Positions 25,869 to 35,352 of a DNA stretch of 64,000 bases are shown piece by piece; position 1 is the first letter of the stretch; every line of letters starts with the position of its first letter. The notes beneath the pieces were generated by a model that worked only from the letters and a program-made list of their open reading frames with translations, was not told the origin of the DNA and searched no databases. Location: assembly GCF_022844465.1 (NCBI RefSeq), contig NZ_JALHLP010000001.1, forward strand, positions 992,001 through 1,056,000, written 5' to 3'. The DNA comes from Bradyrhizobium sp. (GTDB taxonomy: Bacteria > Pseudomonadota > Alphaproteobacteria > Rhizobiales > Xanthobacteraceae). The position numbers were made by a program, and so were the translations under genes.

Positions 25869-28060
25869 CAGCCGAACTCCCGCGCGCCGCGGTGCGCGCG
25901 AAGCGCGTTCAATATCACCAGCAGCGACGAACCCGACATCGCCGCCGCCGCGACCAGCGGCGTCGCCAGGCCCGCAACCGCCAACGGCACCGCCAGCACA
26001 TTGTAGCCCGCGGCCAGCCACAGGTTCTGCCGCATCAGGAGCAGCGCCTTGCGCGCGAAACCGATCGCGGTGACGACGGGTGCGAGGCGGTCGCCGAGGA
26101 ATACCAGGTCGGCGGTGGCCTGGCTCAGATGGGTCGCGCTGACCGGCGACATCGAAACGTGCGCCGCGGCCAGCGCCGGCGCGTCGTTCATGCCATCGCC
26201 CACCATCAGGACCTTGGCCCCCTGACGCTTCAACTCCTCGATCCGCGCGATCTTTTCGGCCGGCGTCACGCCGGCACGCCATTCATCAATGCCGAGTGAC
26301 CGGGCGGCCTCGCGCACGGCGGGCTCGCGATCACCGGACAGTATCTCGACCTTGATGCCGGCCTTGAGCAAGGTGGCGATCGCGCCTGCCGCATCGACGC
26401 GCAAACGCTGCCGCACGGCGAAAACATGCCGCGCGTCGCCGTGCCTAAAGGCAACCACGGACGCCTCCGGATCACGGCGCAGAGTCTCGTCGGCGATCAG
26501 CTCCGCACCGCAGAATGACGGCCTGCCGAGCCGAACTTCCAACCCGTTGACCCGTCCGCGCACCCCCTCGCCCGCCACCTCCTCGACCCCCTCCAACGGC
26601 GCCCTCGCTCCGGCAGCGCGAGCCACCGCGGCCGCGACGGGGTGATGGCTGGCAAGCGCCAACCGACCGGCGAGTTCGAACACATCAGGCGGAACGCTCG
26701 ACGCATTGGTGACGTCGAGCTCCGGCAAGGTCAGCGTGCCTGTCTTGTCGAACACGACGCGGTCGACCACCGCCAGACGCTCGATGGCGTCGCCGGAATT
26801 GAGCAGCACGCCTGATCGGAACATGGCGCCAGACACCACGGTCTGCACCGCGGGGATTGCCAGGCCAAGCGCACAGGGGCAGGTGATGATGAGAACCGAT
26901 ATCGCGGTGACGATGGCGTCATGCCAGCTCGCGCCCCATGCGACCCAGCCCAGCATGGTCACGAGCGCCGCCGCATGCACGACCGGGGCATAGAGCCGCG
27001 ACGCCCGGTCGGCGAGTTGCACATAGCGCGACCGCGCCTGCACGGCGTTGTCGAGCAGCCGGCCGATCTCCGCCAGCAACGTGGCTTCGGAGGCCGCCGC
27101 CACCCGCACCCGCAACGCGCCGGAAAGGTTGAGCGTCCCCGCATAGACGGCCGCACCCGGCCCTGCCTTTACCGGCAGGGTTTCGCCGGTGATCAGGCTC
27201 TGGTCGATCTTCGACTGTCCCTCGATCACCGTGCCGTCGACAGCGGACCGCTCGCCGGGGCGCAGCAGGACGATATCGCCGGCCTGCACCGCAGCAATCG
27301 GCACCACGCATATTTCGTCGGCGCCGATGTACTTCGTCGCCGTCTCCGCCTTCAACGCCGCCAGGTTTCCGGCCACCGCGCGCGTCTTGCGGCGCATGCT
27401 CTGGTCGAGGTAGCGGCCGGCCAGCAGGAAAGCGAGCAGCATCAGCGCGGCGTCGAAATAGGCATGCTCGGCGTGGTGGATCGTTTCCACCACCGACATC
27501 GCCAGCGCCAGCACGATGCCGATGCTAATCGGAACATCCATGTTGGTGCGGCGCGCCCGCAAGGCGCGGAAGGCCGAAATGAAGAACGGCTGCCCCGAAT
27601 ACGCTGCCGCCGGCAATGCAATGAGCGCCGACAACCAGTGGAAGAAATCGCGCTGCTCCGGGATCATGTCGCCGACATTGCCGGACCAGACCGGGATCGA
27701 CAGCATCATCACGTTCATCGCGGCAAAGGCGGCGACGCCGAGGCAGCGCAGGAGAAAGGCCGCCTGCTCGGTCTCGACCGCCTCGGCGCGCACCGGCTCG
27801 AACGGATAGGCCTTGTAGCCAAGCTCTGCCAGCCGGTCGATGAAACGCGAGGGGTCGAGCGCGCTCCCCTTCCACTCCAGCGCCACACGGCGATCGGTCA
27901 GATTGACCCGCGCCAGCGTCACGTCAGGAAGCGCGGAAAGGCCGCGCTCGATCTTCGACATGCAGCCGGCGCAACTGACGCCCTCCACCGCCAGATCGAT
28001 ATGCGACAGGCCCGGTCCGAGATGGCGGACATAGTGGGAAAAATCTCGCGTCGCCTGCAT
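25868..28060 (-). CDS. ccoI: CcoI/FixI copper-transporting P-type ATPase for cbb3 assembly
   Basis: A 730-residue P1B-type ATPase. The N-terminal metal-binding domain has VEGVSCAGCMSKIERGL (Cys30 and Cys33). Eight membrane segments are expected, with the ion motif ITCPCALGLAIP, phosphorylation loop FDKTGTLT and hinge GDGMNDAPALAAAH. FixI/CcoI exports copper to the periplasm for the CuB site of the cbb3 oxidase. It is third in ccoG-ccoH-ccoI-ccoS; 12 bases separate it from ccoH and it overlaps ccoS by four. Transcription probably starts at the FNR/FixK site before ccoG. Confidence 0.94.
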   Translation of the reverse strand: MQATRDFSHYVRHLGPGLSHIDLAVEGVSCAGCMSKIERGLSALPDVTLARVNLTDRRVALEWKGSALDPSRFIDRLAELGYKAYPFEPVRAEAVETEQAAFLLRCLGVAAFAAMNVMMLSIPVWSGNVGDMIPEQRDFFHWLSALIALPAAAYSGQPFFISAFRALRARRTNMDVPISIGIVLALAMSVVETIHHAEHAYFDAALMLLAFLLAGRYLDQSMRRKTRAVAGNLAALKAETATKYIGADEICVVPIAAVQAGDIVLLRPGERSAVDGTVIEGQSKIDQSLITGETLPVKAGPGAAVYAGTLNLSGALRVRVAAASEATLLAEIGRLLDNAVQARSRYVQLADRASRLYAPVVHAAALVTMLGWVAWGASWHDAIVTAISVLIITCPCALGLAIPAVQTVVSGAMFRSGVLLNSGDAIERLAVVDRVVFDKTGTLTLPELDVTNASSVPPDVFELAGRLALASHHPVAAAVARAAGARAPLEGVEEVAGEGVRGRVNGLEVRLGRPSFCGAELIADETLRRDPEASVVAFRHGDARHVFAVRQRLRVDAAGAIATLLKAGIKVEILSGDREPAVREAARSLGIDEWRAGVTPAEKIARIEELKRQGAKVLMVGDGMNDAPALAAAHVSMSPVSATHLSQATADLVFLGDRLAPVVTAIGFARKALLLMRQNLWLAAGYNVLAVPLAVAGLATPLVAAAAMSGSSLLVILNALRAHRGAREFG

Positions 28061-28072
28061 GGTGAGGCCCCT

Positions 28073-28570
28073 CTAGTTCAACAGCACGCGATTTTTCGAA
28101 AGGAACAATCGCTGGCCCGCCGCGGCGCCTTTCAGCACCAGGTCCCATTGGCCAGGCGCGATCGCCGCCGCACTTCCGCGATAGATGCCGATCCCCACTT
28201 CGGAAAGCTCCACCGGAAGATCGGCGCGCCGGTCGGTCGGCCGCTCGAACCGGCCCTGAAACGTCAGGCCGGACATCGGGCGGCCGTCGCTGTCGCGCGC
28301 CTCGACCCGTAGCGTCGCGCCGCTTTGCCCGCTCCGCTCGACGCGGGCATCGACCTTCCAGTTGCGCGCACTCTGGTCGCGGGCCGTCGCAATCTCCCTG
28401 GCATAGGCGAGGCTGGCGCTGTAGGCGCTGTCGACCTCCGTGCCCGGCAGGGTCTGGATCGCCAGCCGCATCATGACGAGATTGACCCCGATCACGACGG
28501 CGAAGAACGCCACCAACATCAGGAATACCCGGCCACCGGTCAGCGGCCGCGGCAACTGCATCTGGCTCAT
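28073..28570 (-). CDS. ccoH: CcoH/FixH, cbb3 oxidase assembly protein
   Basis: A 165-residue membrane-anchored protein of the FixH family. One transmembrane segment near the N-terminus (GGRVFLMLVAFFAVVIGVNLVMMRLAI) is followed by a periplasmic domain containing GTEVDSAYSASLAYAREIATARDQ and GRPMSGLTFQGRFERPTD. It assists maturation of the cbb3 complex. The ORF-track start at 28678 overlaps ccoG; ATG 28570 has GGAG seven bases upstream and gives the family N-terminus. It lies 16 bases after ccoG. Confidence 0.92.
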   Translation of the reverse strand: MSQMQLPRPLTGGRVFLMLVAFFAVVIGVNLVMMRLAIQTLPGTEVDSAYSASLAYAREIATARDQSARNWKVDARVERSGQSGATLRVEARDSDGRPMSGLTFQGRFERPTDRRADLPVELSEVGIGIYRGSAAAIAPGQWDLVLKGAAAGQRLFLSKNRVLLN

Positions 28571-28586
28571 GTCAACGCTCCGTATC

Positions 28587-30050
28587 TCATGGCGACACGA
28601 AATGATCGGTGGCCGAGGCGACTTCGCCCAGCCCGATATCGGTAACGCGGAAACGTACCGGAACGGATTTGGCGGCATTGCTTTCCGCCGGCGCCGTCAC
28701 CAGCAGCCGCAACTCCGTGGTGGTGTCCCGCGGCAGAACGATCATCGGGCGATCCTTGGTGACGGAATCGGCGCCGACGACGTGGAGCGTGGCGTTGACC
28801 GGGCCATCCATGTCGATCGCGATGACGCGATCGAAGCCCCGCTTGTTCAGGAGGCGTACCGTGTAGGCGTTGCGAATCGAGCCGTCGCTCAGCTTCACCG
28901 CGAGCGGATTGCGATCATGCAACACGCTGATGTCCAGCAGCGTCCGGTTCAGCAACGCGTAGAGCATGATTGCCCCCACGGCGGCGATCATCACGACATA
29001 GGCAACGGTGCGCGGCCGCACGATGCGATAGATCGGCGGCTTGCCTTCCCGCCGCCGGTGGATGTTGATATCGTTGTCGTATCCGATCAGGCGGGTTTCT
29101 CGCCCGATCCGGGTCATCACACTGTCGCAGGCGTCGATGCAAAGGCCGCACTGGATGCAGCCGAGCTGCGAACCATCGCGGATATCGATGCCGGTCGGGC
29201 ACACTGCGACGCATTGATAGCAATCGATGCAGTCGCCGACGGGTTTGCCTAGCGCGCGCAGCTCGTTCGCCTTCTTCAGCGACGTCCGCTTCTCGCCGCG
29301 ATCGTACTTGTAGGTGACGTTCAGCGCCCATTCGTCGGTGAGCGCGGCCTGGATGCGCGGCCACGGGCACATGTAAACGCAGACCTGCTCGCGCATAAAG
29401 CCGGCCAGGAGATAGGTCGTGGCCGTCAGGATTCCGATCCAGATATAGGCGACAGCAGGCGCCTGGAAGGTGACAAGCTGCTTCACCAGCGTCGGCGCAT
29501 CGTTGAAATACAGCACCCAGGCGCCGCCGGTCCACCACGCGATCATCAGCCAGATCGCATGCTTGAGCGCGATCTCGGCGTATCGCTCCAGCTTCATCGC
29601 GCCCTTGGCCGCATCCTTGCGCATGCGCTCGCGGCGGTCGCCCTCTATCATCCGCTCGACCGCGTAGAACAGGTCGGTCCAGACCGTTTGGGGACAGAGA
29701 TAGCCGCACCAGATGCGACCACCCACCGCGTTCATCAGGAACAGCGTCAGCGCGGCGACGATCAGCAGGCCGGTGAAGTAATAGACTTCCTGCGGCCACA
29801 GCTCGATGAAGAAGAAGTAGAATCGGCTGTTCGGCAGATCGATCAGCACCGCCTGGTCCGGGGCGCCCAGGCCGCGGTTCCATCGCACGAATGGCAGCAG
29901 ATAATAGACGCCGAGGCAAAGCGCCATCAGGCCCCATTTGGTGCGGCGGAAGGTTCCGGAAACGCTCTGCGGATAGACCTTCTTCTGGGCCACATAAAGC
30001 GGCCCATCGTCCTGAAGCTGCAGTTCGGTTGGAGTCACGGGCCTGTTCAT
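28587..30050 (-). CDS. ccoG: CcoG/FixG, membrane ferredoxin-like cupric reductase for cbb3 assembly
   Basis: A 487-residue membrane protein of the FixG/RdxA family. It has about five transmembrane segments, the membrane motif GRIWCGYLCPQTVW, MREQVCVYMCPWPRIQ, and two 4Fe-4S sites in CIDCYQCVAVCPTGIDI and GCIQCGLCIDAC. The C-terminal IG-like domain is periplasmic. Family members reduce copper for assembly of the CuB centre. The start ATG 30050 (MNRPVTPTEL) replaces the ORF-track start at 30371, which lies inside ccoP. It is the first gene of ccoGHIS, with an FNR/FixK-type box centred 61 bases before the ATG. Confidence 0.94.
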   Translation of the reverse strand: MNRPVTPTELQLQDDGPLYVAQKKVYPQSVSGTFRRTKWGLMALCLGVYYLLPFVRWNRGLGAPDQAVLIDLPNSRFYFFFIELWPQEVYYFTGLLIVAALTLFLMNAVGGRIWCGYLCPQTVWTDLFYAVERMIEGDRRERMRKDAAKGAMKLERYAEIALKHAIWLMIAWWTGGAWVLYFNDAPTLVKQLVTFQAPAVAYIWIGILTATTYLLAGFMREQVCVYMCPWPRIQAALTDEWALNVTYKYDRGEKRTSLKKANELRALGKPVGDCIDCYQCVAVCPTGIDIRDGSQLGCIQCGLCIDACDSVMTRIGRETRLIGYDNDINIHRRREGKPPIYRIVRPRTVAYVVMIAAVGAIMLYALLNRTLLDISVLHDRNPLAVKLSDGSIRNAYTVRLLNKRGFDRVIAIDMDGPVNATLHVVGADSVTKDRPMIVLPRDTTTELRLLVTAPAESNAAKSVPVRFRVTDIGLGEVASATDHFVSP

Positions 30051-30104
30051 CGCCGGAGTTGATCTGGTGCCATGTTCACTGTAGGCCCGGCTCCGCGACC
30101 GCGT

Positions 30105-30118
30105 TTGATCCACCTCAA
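30105..30118 (-). promoter_or_regulatory. FNR/FixK-type box upstream of ccoG
   Basis: TTGATCCACCTCAA matches TTGA-N6-TCAA. Its centre is 61 bases from the ccoG ATG, so an activator at -41.5 would give a leader of about 20 bases. It separates ccoGHIS from the ccoNOQP operon and would give it independent low-oxygen control. Confidence 0.75.
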
Positions 30119-30151
30119 TCCGGACCCGGCCAGGCCTGGGTTCGGTCCGCG

Positions 30152-31024
30152 CTATTTGCCTCCGCCAAGCGAGTGGACGTAGACCGTCAGCGCCTTGATC
30201 GTCGAAGGATCGAGACGGTTGACCCAGCCAGGCATGACGCCAGCGCGGCCGTTGCCGATCGTCTCGACCAGCGTCGCCTCGTCCGCGCCGTAGAGCCAGA
30301 TCTTGTCGGTAAGATCGGGCGAGCCGAGGTCCTGGTTTCCCTTGCCGTTGTCGCCATGGCACGAGACGCATTGGTCGGCGAAGATTTTCTTGCCGACCGC
30401 CGCGTCGTATCCCGCAGCCGTCAACAGGCCCGACAGCGAGCGGACGTAGTTGGCGACGGTCACGATTTCGTCCCTCTTGAGAACGCCCTCTTTGCCGAAG
30501 CCCAACATGACGCTCTCATGCGCCTTCGGATGGCCGGAACGAATGCCGAACTGAATCGTCTGCATGATCCGGTCAAGGCTGCCACCCCACAGCCATTCGT
30601 CGTCGTTCAGATTGGGATAGCCCTTGGCGCCGGCGCCACCAGTGCCGTGGCAGGGTGCGCAATTGTCGCCGAACACGGTCTTGCCGCGGGCACGGGCCAA
30701 GGCGAGCAAGGCCGGATCCCTGGCGATGTCAGCCAGTGGCGCCGCACCCAGCGCCACCATCTTGTCGCCGCGGACCTTCTCCAGATTGGCAAGCTCGGTC
30801 GCGACTTCCGCGCGGGTCGAGTAGTTCCATATTCCGGTCGTATGGCTCCACAGCAATGGCCAGGCCGGATACACGATCCAGTAGCCGATCGCCCAGACGA
30901 TGGTCGCGTAAAAGGTGATCACCCACCAGCGCGGCAGCGGCGTGTTGAGTTCCTTGATGCCGTCCCACTCATGGCCGGTGGTCGTTCTTCCAGAAACCTG
31001 GTCAATATCGGGGTGTTCGGTCAT
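30152..31024 (-). CDS. ccoP: cbb3 cytochrome c oxidase subunit III (CcoP/FixP)
   Basis: A 290-residue dihaem membrane cytochrome c. An N-terminal transmembrane segment (WWVITFYATIVWAIGYWIVYPAWP) anchors two cytochrome domains with CAPCH (residues 122-126) and CVSCH (219-223). KELNTPLPRWW is a hallmark of CcoP. It passes electrons from cytochromes c to CcoO and CcoN. The real start is ATG 31024, with GAGG six bases upstream; the ORF-track version from 31168 runs through ccoQ. It is the last gene of ccoNOQP. Confidence 0.95.
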   Translation of the reverse strand: MTEHPDIDQVSGRTTTGHEWDGIKELNTPLPRWWVITFYATIVWAIGYWIVYPAWPLLWSHTTGIWNYSTRAEVATELANLEKVRGDKMVALGAAPLADIARDPALLALARARGKTVFGDNCAPCHGTGGAGAKGYPNLNDDEWLWGGSLDRIMQTIQFGIRSGHPKAHESVMLGFGKEGVLKRDEIVTVANYVRSLSGLLTAAGYDAAVGKKIFADQCVSCHGDNGKGNQDLGSPDLTDKIWLYGADEATLVETIGNGRAGVMPGWVNRLDPSTIKALTVYVHSLGGGK

Positions 31025-31031
31025 GATTGCC

Positions 31032-31196
31032 TCACTCCTCGCGCAAGGGCATTCTGGCAGCCTCGTCAAAGGCGGCCTGGTTGCGCGGCCAGAGGGCGTA
31101 GACCACGATGGCGATGAAGATTGCGACAAAGGCCGGTGTCCAGAACGAGGTGACGACGTCCGACGCAATATTGTGGACAGTGAGAATTGCTTTCAT
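31032..31196 (-). CDS. ccoQ: cbb3 oxidase subunit IV (CcoQ/FixQ)
   Basis: A 54-residue membrane peptide that is missing from the ORF track because of its length. Translation of the minus strand gives MKAILTVHNIASDVVTSFWT followed by PAFVAIFIAIVVYALWPRNQ, one membrane segment ending in the WPRNQ motif shared by CcoQ proteins. CcoQ stabilises the cbb3 complex. Its stop is seven bases before the ccoP ATG, and its start is 12 bases after the ccoO stop, in the invariant order N-O-Q-P. Confidence 0.93.
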   Translation of the reverse strand: MKAILTVHNIASDVVTSFWTPAFVAIFIAIVVYALWPRNQAAFDEAARMPLREE

Positions 31197-31208
31197 CGTT
31201 CTGCCTTC

Positions 31209-31943
31209 TCAGCGAAGATTTGCTTTTTCGTTGTAGAGCTTGAAATCGACCAGCGTGCCGAGCATCTGCAGGTAGGCGACCAGCGCATCCATTTCGGTGG
31301 GCGTTCCGGGCTTGCCATCGAAGTTGCGCGCGACCGCTTTCGGATAGCGCTTGGTGAACGCGTCCACGCCGGCATTGTCAGGGTCGGCCTGCGCCCTGAG
31401 ATCGGCGGCGGCATTGGCGATCTGGTCGTCCGAATACGGCACGCCGACGGCGCGGCTGGCGCGCAGGTGAGCCGCGACCTCCGCTTCCACGATTTCCGCC
31501 CGGGACAGGAAGGCGTAACCCGGCATGATCGATTGCGGCACGATGGCGCGCGGGTTGATCAGATGCGTGACATGCCATTCATCCGAATACTTGCCGCCGA
31601 CACGCGCCAGATCGGGACCGGTACGCTTGGACCCCCACTGGAACGGATGGTCGTACATGCTCTCGGCCGCGAGCGAGTAGTGGCCGTAGCGCTCGACTTC
31701 ATCGCGCAGCGGCCGGACCATCTGCGAATGGCAGAGATAACAGCCCTCGCGGACATAGACGTTGCGCCCGGCAAGCTCCAGCGGCGTGTACGGCCTGATG
31801 CCCTCGACCTTTTCGATGGTGCTCTTGAGATAGAACAGCGGGGTGATCTCGACGAGTCCGCCGATCGCGATGACCACGAGAATCCCCGCGACCAGGATGA
31901 TCGAATTCTTCTCGAAGATTTGGTGCCTGGTCCAGAAGGACAT
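31209..31943 (-). CDS. ccoO: cbb3 cytochrome c oxidase subunit II (CcoO/FixO)
   Basis: A 244-residue membrane-anchored monohaem cytochrome c. It starts [33 protein letters not shown] (single anchor) and carries the haem motif CYLCH at residues 68-72 within [14 protein letters not shown], with an axial Met downstream. ATG 31943 has GGAG seven bases upstream and is preferred over the ORF-track start at 31958. It lies 11 bases after ccoN and 12 before ccoQ. Confidence 0.95.
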   Translation of the reverse strand: MSFWTRHQIFEKNSIILVAGILVVIAIGGLVEITPLFYLKSTIEKVEGIRPYTPLELAGRNVYVREGCYLCHSQMVRPLRDEVERYGHYSLAAESMYDHPFQWGSKRTGPDLARVGGKYSDEWHVTHLINPRAIVPQSIMPGYAFLSRAEIVEAEVAAHLRASRAVGVPYSDDQIANAAADLRAQADPDNAGVDAFTKRYPKAVARNFDGKPGTPTEMDALVAYLQMLGTLVDFKLYNEKANLR

Positions 31944-31954
31944 CCGATCGCTCC

Positions 31955-33604
31955 TCATTCCGCCGGCTGAAGGGCGACCGGCGATTGCACTTCCGCCTCG
32001 CCGACGCGCACCGTCATCCAGAGATTATAGGCCATGATCAACGCTCCGATCAGGAACAGCGCGCCGCCCGCGGCGCGAATGATGTAGAACGGATGCATCG
32101 CTTCCACGGTCTCGATGAAGGAGTATTCGAGGAAACCGAGCGAGGTGTAGGCGCGCCACATCAGGCCCTGCAATATGCCCGACACCCACATCGCCGAGAT
32201 GTAGAGCACGATGCCGATGGTCGAGACCCAGAAGTGCCAGTTGACCAGCTTCAAGCTGTAGAGGCCCTTGCGATCCCACAGCCACGGGACCATGCAGTAC
32301 AGCGCGCCGAACGAAACGAATCCGACCCAGCCCAGCGCCCCCGAATGCACGTGGCCGATGGTCCAGTCGGTGTAGTGGCTGAGCGAGTTCACGACCTTGA
32401 TCGACATCATCGGCCCCTCGAAGGTCGACATGCCGTAGAAGGCGACCGACACCACCAGCATGCGCAGCACGGGGTCGGTGCGAAGCTTGTCCCAGGCGCC
32501 CGACAGCGTCATCAGGCCGTTGATCATGCCGCCCCAGGACGGCATCCACAGCATGATGGAGAAGGTCATGCCAAGCGTCTGCGCCCAGTCCGGCAGCGCG
32601 GTGTAGTGCAGATGGTGCGGTCCAGCCCAGATGTAGAGAAAGATCAGCGCCCAGAAATGGATGATCGACAGCCGGTAGGAATAGATCGGCCGCTCGGCGC
32701 GCTTTGGAATGAAGTAGTACATGATGGCGAGGAAGCCGGCAGTCAGGAAGAAGCCGACCGCGTTGTGCCCGTACCACCATTGGAACATGGCGTCCTGGAC
32801 GCCGCCCCAGGCGATGTAGGATTTCGAGCCGAACACCGATACCGGCAACGCGGGATTGTTGCCGAGATGAAGTACGGCGATGGTGACGATGAAGGCGAGA
32901 TAGAACCAGTTGGCGACAAAGATATGCGGCTCTTTCCGCTTGATGATGGTCACGAGGAAGACCAGCAGATAGGCCACCCAGACGATCGTCAGCCACAGGT
33001 CGGCGTACCACTCCGGCTCGGCATACTCCTTGGATTGGGTCACGCCGAGCAGGTAGCCGGTGCCGGCAACCAGGATGAAATAGTTGTAGCCGACGACGAC
33101 GAACCAGGGCGCGAGGTCGCCCGCCAGCCGCGCGCGGCAGGTCTTCTGCACCACGTAGAACGAGGTTGCGATCAGCACGTTGCCGCCGAACGCAAAGATG
33201 ACGGCGGAGGTATGCAGCGGCCGCAGCCGGCCGAAGCTCGTCCATGGCAGGTCGAGATTGAGCGCGGGCCATGCCAGTTGCAGGGCGATCACGAGCCCGA
33301 CCGTAAATCCGGCGATACCCCAGACCACCGACATGACGGCTGCGAATTTGACCGGGCCCATATTGTAGTTGGGCCGGCCGTTGATTTCCTGTGGCGTCAC
33401 CCCCGCGGGCCGGGCGAAATACCGGTTTGCGATGACAATGACGGCGGCCAGGCTGGCGGCGCTCGACAGCAGGGCGTGAAAGGCGAACGCCGAATCCAGC
33501 GCCTTGGCGGCGGCGAACAGGCACAGCAGCGCGGACAGCGCGAAGACCAGCACCAGACCGGCCTCGCCGTGCGTCATCGATTTTGCGGTCTGAGATGGGG
33601 TCAT
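31955..33604 (-). CDS. ccoN: cbb3 cytochrome c oxidase subunit I (CcoN/FixN)
   Basis: A 549-residue catalytic haem-copper oxidase subunit with about 12 transmembrane helices. Conserved elements are [15 protein letters not shown] (His131, low-spin haem), the CuB region [11 protein letters not shown] and [24 protein letters not shown] with the active-site Tyr, and [14 protein letters not shown] with the final haem ligands. It reduces oxygen at high affinity and pumps protons. ATG 33604 is preferred over 33625 or 33631 because GAGAAG lies eight bases upstream. It heads ccoNOQP, with one FNR/FixK box about 67 bases before the start and another about 350 bases before it. Confidence 0.95.
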   Translation of the reverse strand: MTPSQTAKSMTHGEAGLVLVFALSALLCLFAAAKALDSAFAFHALLSSAASLAAVIVIANRYFARPAGVTPQEINGRPNYNMGPVKFAAVMSVVWGIAGFTVGLVIALQLAWPALNLDLPWTSFGRLRPLHTSAVIFAFGGNVLIATSFYVVQKTCRARLAGDLAPWFVVVGYNYFILVAGTGYLLGVTQSKEYAEPEWYADLWLTIVWVAYLLVFLVTIIKRKEPHIFVANWFYLAFIVTIAVLHLGNNPALPVSVFGSKSYIAWGGVQDAMFQWWYGHNAVGFFLTAGFLAIMYYFIPKRAERPIYSYRLSIIHFWALIFLYIWAGPHHLHYTALPDWAQTLGMTFSIMLWMPSWGGMINGLMTLSGAWDKLRTDPVLRMLVVSVAFYGMSTFEGPMMSIKVVNSLSHYTDWTIGHVHSGALGWVGFVSFGALYCMVPWLWDRKGLYSLKLVNWHFWVSTIGIVLYISAMWVSGILQGLMWRAYTSLGFLEYSFIETVEAMHPFYIIRAAGGALFLIGALIMAYNLWMTVRVGEAEVQSPVALQPAE

Positions 33605-33663
33605 GCGCGGGCTTCTCTTCTTCATGTGCACCGCACCATGATCACGGCTTAGCGAACCGCGAT

Positions 33664-33677
33664 TTGATCGAAGTCAA
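33664..33677 (-). promoter_or_regulatory. FNR/FixK-type box proximal to ccoN
   Basis: TTGATCGAAGTCAA matches TTGA-N6-TCAA. Its centre is about 67 bases from the chosen ccoN ATG, giving a predicted leader of about 25 bases for activation from -41.5. Confidence 0.78.
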
Positions 33678-33943
33678 AAGTTCCCTGGTTTGAATCTTGA
33701 TTGGGGAAAATCACCGGCCAGAAATCGGCCGGTGAGACGATTCGGCAACAGTACGGACCCATCGGCAGTAGCCGTTTCCGCGGATTTCCGCCGGCCCGCA
33801 CGGATGCCGGTCGGTTACCGACGTCGCATGTAGAAGCGTCACGCGCTTCAGGACGTGTGTCCACGGGGCCGGCTGGACGGAGCACGTCATCGCACGGACG
33901 CCTCGCAACAGTGATTCACAAACCGCAAGCTGGCGCCCATGTC

Positions 33944-33957
33944 TTGACGTGGATCAA
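33944..33957. promoter_or_regulatory. Second FNR/FixK-type box in the ccoN upstream region
   Basis: TTGACGTGGATCAA is a good TTGA-N6-TCAA match only 13 bases from the hemN stop codon. It could drive an upstream ccoN transcript starting near 33909. No other gene start lies close by on either strand. Confidence 0.6.
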
Positions 33958-33970
33958 CGTGACCAACCTG

Positions 33971-35305
33971 TCAGACCGCCTTGCTGAAGCGCGCGGCGTT
34001 GACGCGGGTGTGGGGATCGAACACCGCTGCGATGACGCGAACAAGCGAACGGCCCGCCTCGGTGGCCGTCACGACCCGATCCTCGATCCGGACCAGGCCA
34101 TCGCGGGCCAGCGGCTGGAGCAACGCGAACTCCTCGTCGAATGAGAGGTCCGGTGCAGTGATGTCGAGATCGGCGTGAAAGCTGCACATCAGGCTTTCAA
34201 TGGTGCGGGCGCGCTGCCGCTCAGCCGCATCCAGGCGACAGCCGCGCGACGCTGCGAGACGACCGGACGAGATCGCGCGAACATAGCTCGGGACGTCCGA
34301 GATATTCTGGACATATCCGTCCTTAAACATGGAGATGGACGACGCGCCGAAGCCGATCAGGTTTCTCGTCCCATCGTCGGTATAACCTTGGAAATTGCGA
34401 TGAAGCCGCCCCGACGCCGCGGCGCGGGCGAGCGCGTCGGAGGACCTGGCAAAATGATCGATGCCGATTTTCTGGAAGCCACGACCAATGAACTCATCGG
34501 CGATGATCCCGGCCTGATCCAAGCGTTGATCGGCGTCGGGAAGCGCGCGCTCGTCAATTCGCCGCTGGTTGGCCTTCAGGTGCGGCATGTGGGCATAGCC
34601 GTAGCAGGCGATGCGATCCGGCGACAGCGCCGCCACGATCGCGCAGGTCTTGCGAAGCGAGGCGGTGGTCTGCAGCGGAAGGCCGTAGATCAAGTCGAAA
34701 TTCAGATTCAGAATGCCTGCGCGGCGCAGGCGCGCGACGGCGGTTTCGACATCATGCATCGGTTGGCAGCGGCCGATCGCGGCTTGCACCAGCGGATTGA
34801 CATCCTGCACGCCAAGACTGGCGCGGTTGACGCCGAGTCGCCCCAGCCCGTTCGCCAGGTCCTCGGTTACATATCTCGGATCGAGTTCGATGGCGAGTTC
34901 ATGATCGGCCTCGAAAACGAAGCGGTCGCGCAGAACCTGCATGACCGAGGCGAGCCCGTCCACTCCAAGGATACTCGGGGTGCCGCCGCCCCAGTGCAGC
35001 CGGGCGATGCGCATCGGCGCCGGCAAGATGTCGCTGACAAGGGCGACCTCATGCACAAGCGCGCCCCGATAGGCCGCGATGACGTCGTCACGCAACGCCT
35101 TCTTGGTATTGCAGCCGCAGTAAAGGCACAGATCACGGCAGTACGGCACGTGCAGATAGACCGAGACGGCTTCCGCCGTGTCGACATTCTCCAGCCACTG
35201 CCGCTGGTCGATCGCAGCGACGTCAGCCGTGAACTCGGCGGCCGTTGGATAGGACGTGTACCGCGGAACTTGAAGTCTGGCGTAACGGCGGACGATATCA
35301 TTCAC
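33971..35305 (-). CDS. hemN: Oxygen-independent coproporphyrinogen III oxidase
   Basis: A 444-residue radical SAM enzyme. The iron-sulfur motif is in VPYCRDLCLYCGCNTK (Cys56, Cys60, Cys63, with Cys65 as in true HemN), preceded by PRYTSYPTA, the HemN N-terminal signature. LHWGGGTPSIL is the SAM-contact strand and ACYGYAHMPHLKANQRRID is the HemN-specific substrate region. It decarboxylates coproporphyrinogen III to protoporphyrinogen IX without oxygen, supplying haem when oxygen is scarce. It follows a 46-codon membrane peptide gene with a 47-base gap, behind one FNR/FixK-type box. The N-terminal trip-wire motif supports true HemN over HemW. Confidence 0.93.
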   Translation of the reverse strand: MNDIVRRYARLQVPRYTSYPTAAEFTADVAAIDQRQWLENVDTAEAVSVYLHVPYCRDLCLYCGCNTKKALRDDVIAAYRGALVHEVALVSDILPAPMRIARLHWGGGTPSILGVDGLASVMQVLRDRFVFEADHELAIELDPRYVTEDLANGLGRLGVNRASLGVQDVNPLVQAAIGRCQPMHDVETAVARLRRAGILNLNFDLIYGLPLQTTASLRKTCAIVAALSPDRIACYGYAHMPHLKANQRRIDERALPDADQRLDQAGIIADEFIGRGFQKIGIDHFARSSDALARAAASGRLHRNFQGYTDDGTRNLIGFGASSISMFKDGYVQNISDVPSYVRAISSGRLAASRGCRLDAAERQRARTIESLMCSFHADLDITAPDLSFDEEFALLQPLARDGLVRIEDRVVTATEAGRSLVRVIAAVFDPHTRVNAARFSKAV

Positions 35306-35352
35306 GGCGACGTCCTCTTGCGGCGGACGGCTCCGCCGGGAAACGCCATGAA

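Larger units (their letters stand above)
33605..33970 (-). other. Long upstream region of ccoN
   Basis: A 366-base stretch between the hemN 3' end and ccoN with no convincing gene. Two small minus-strand ORFs (65 and 78 codons) and one plus-strand ORF running into hemN have no recognisable features. It contains two FNR/FixK-type boxes (33664-33677 and 33944-33957). The proximal one is correctly spaced for a short ccoN leader; the distal one would give a leader of about 300 bases. Confidence 0.65.

Noticed and set aside
31985-33652. 555-codon plus-strand ORF opposite ccoN
   Set aside because: ccoN is certain on the other strand; this frame is rich in His, Asp, Glu and Arg from reversed hydrophobic codons.
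33689-33707. TTGATTGGGGAAAATCA as a further FNR-type site
   Set aside because: The half-sites are separated by the wrong distance for the 14-base FNR/FixK site.
33701-34144. 147-codon plus-strand ORF in the ccoN upstream gap
   Set aside because: Runs into the hemN gene on the other strand, has no ribosome site that convinces and no recognisable sequence.
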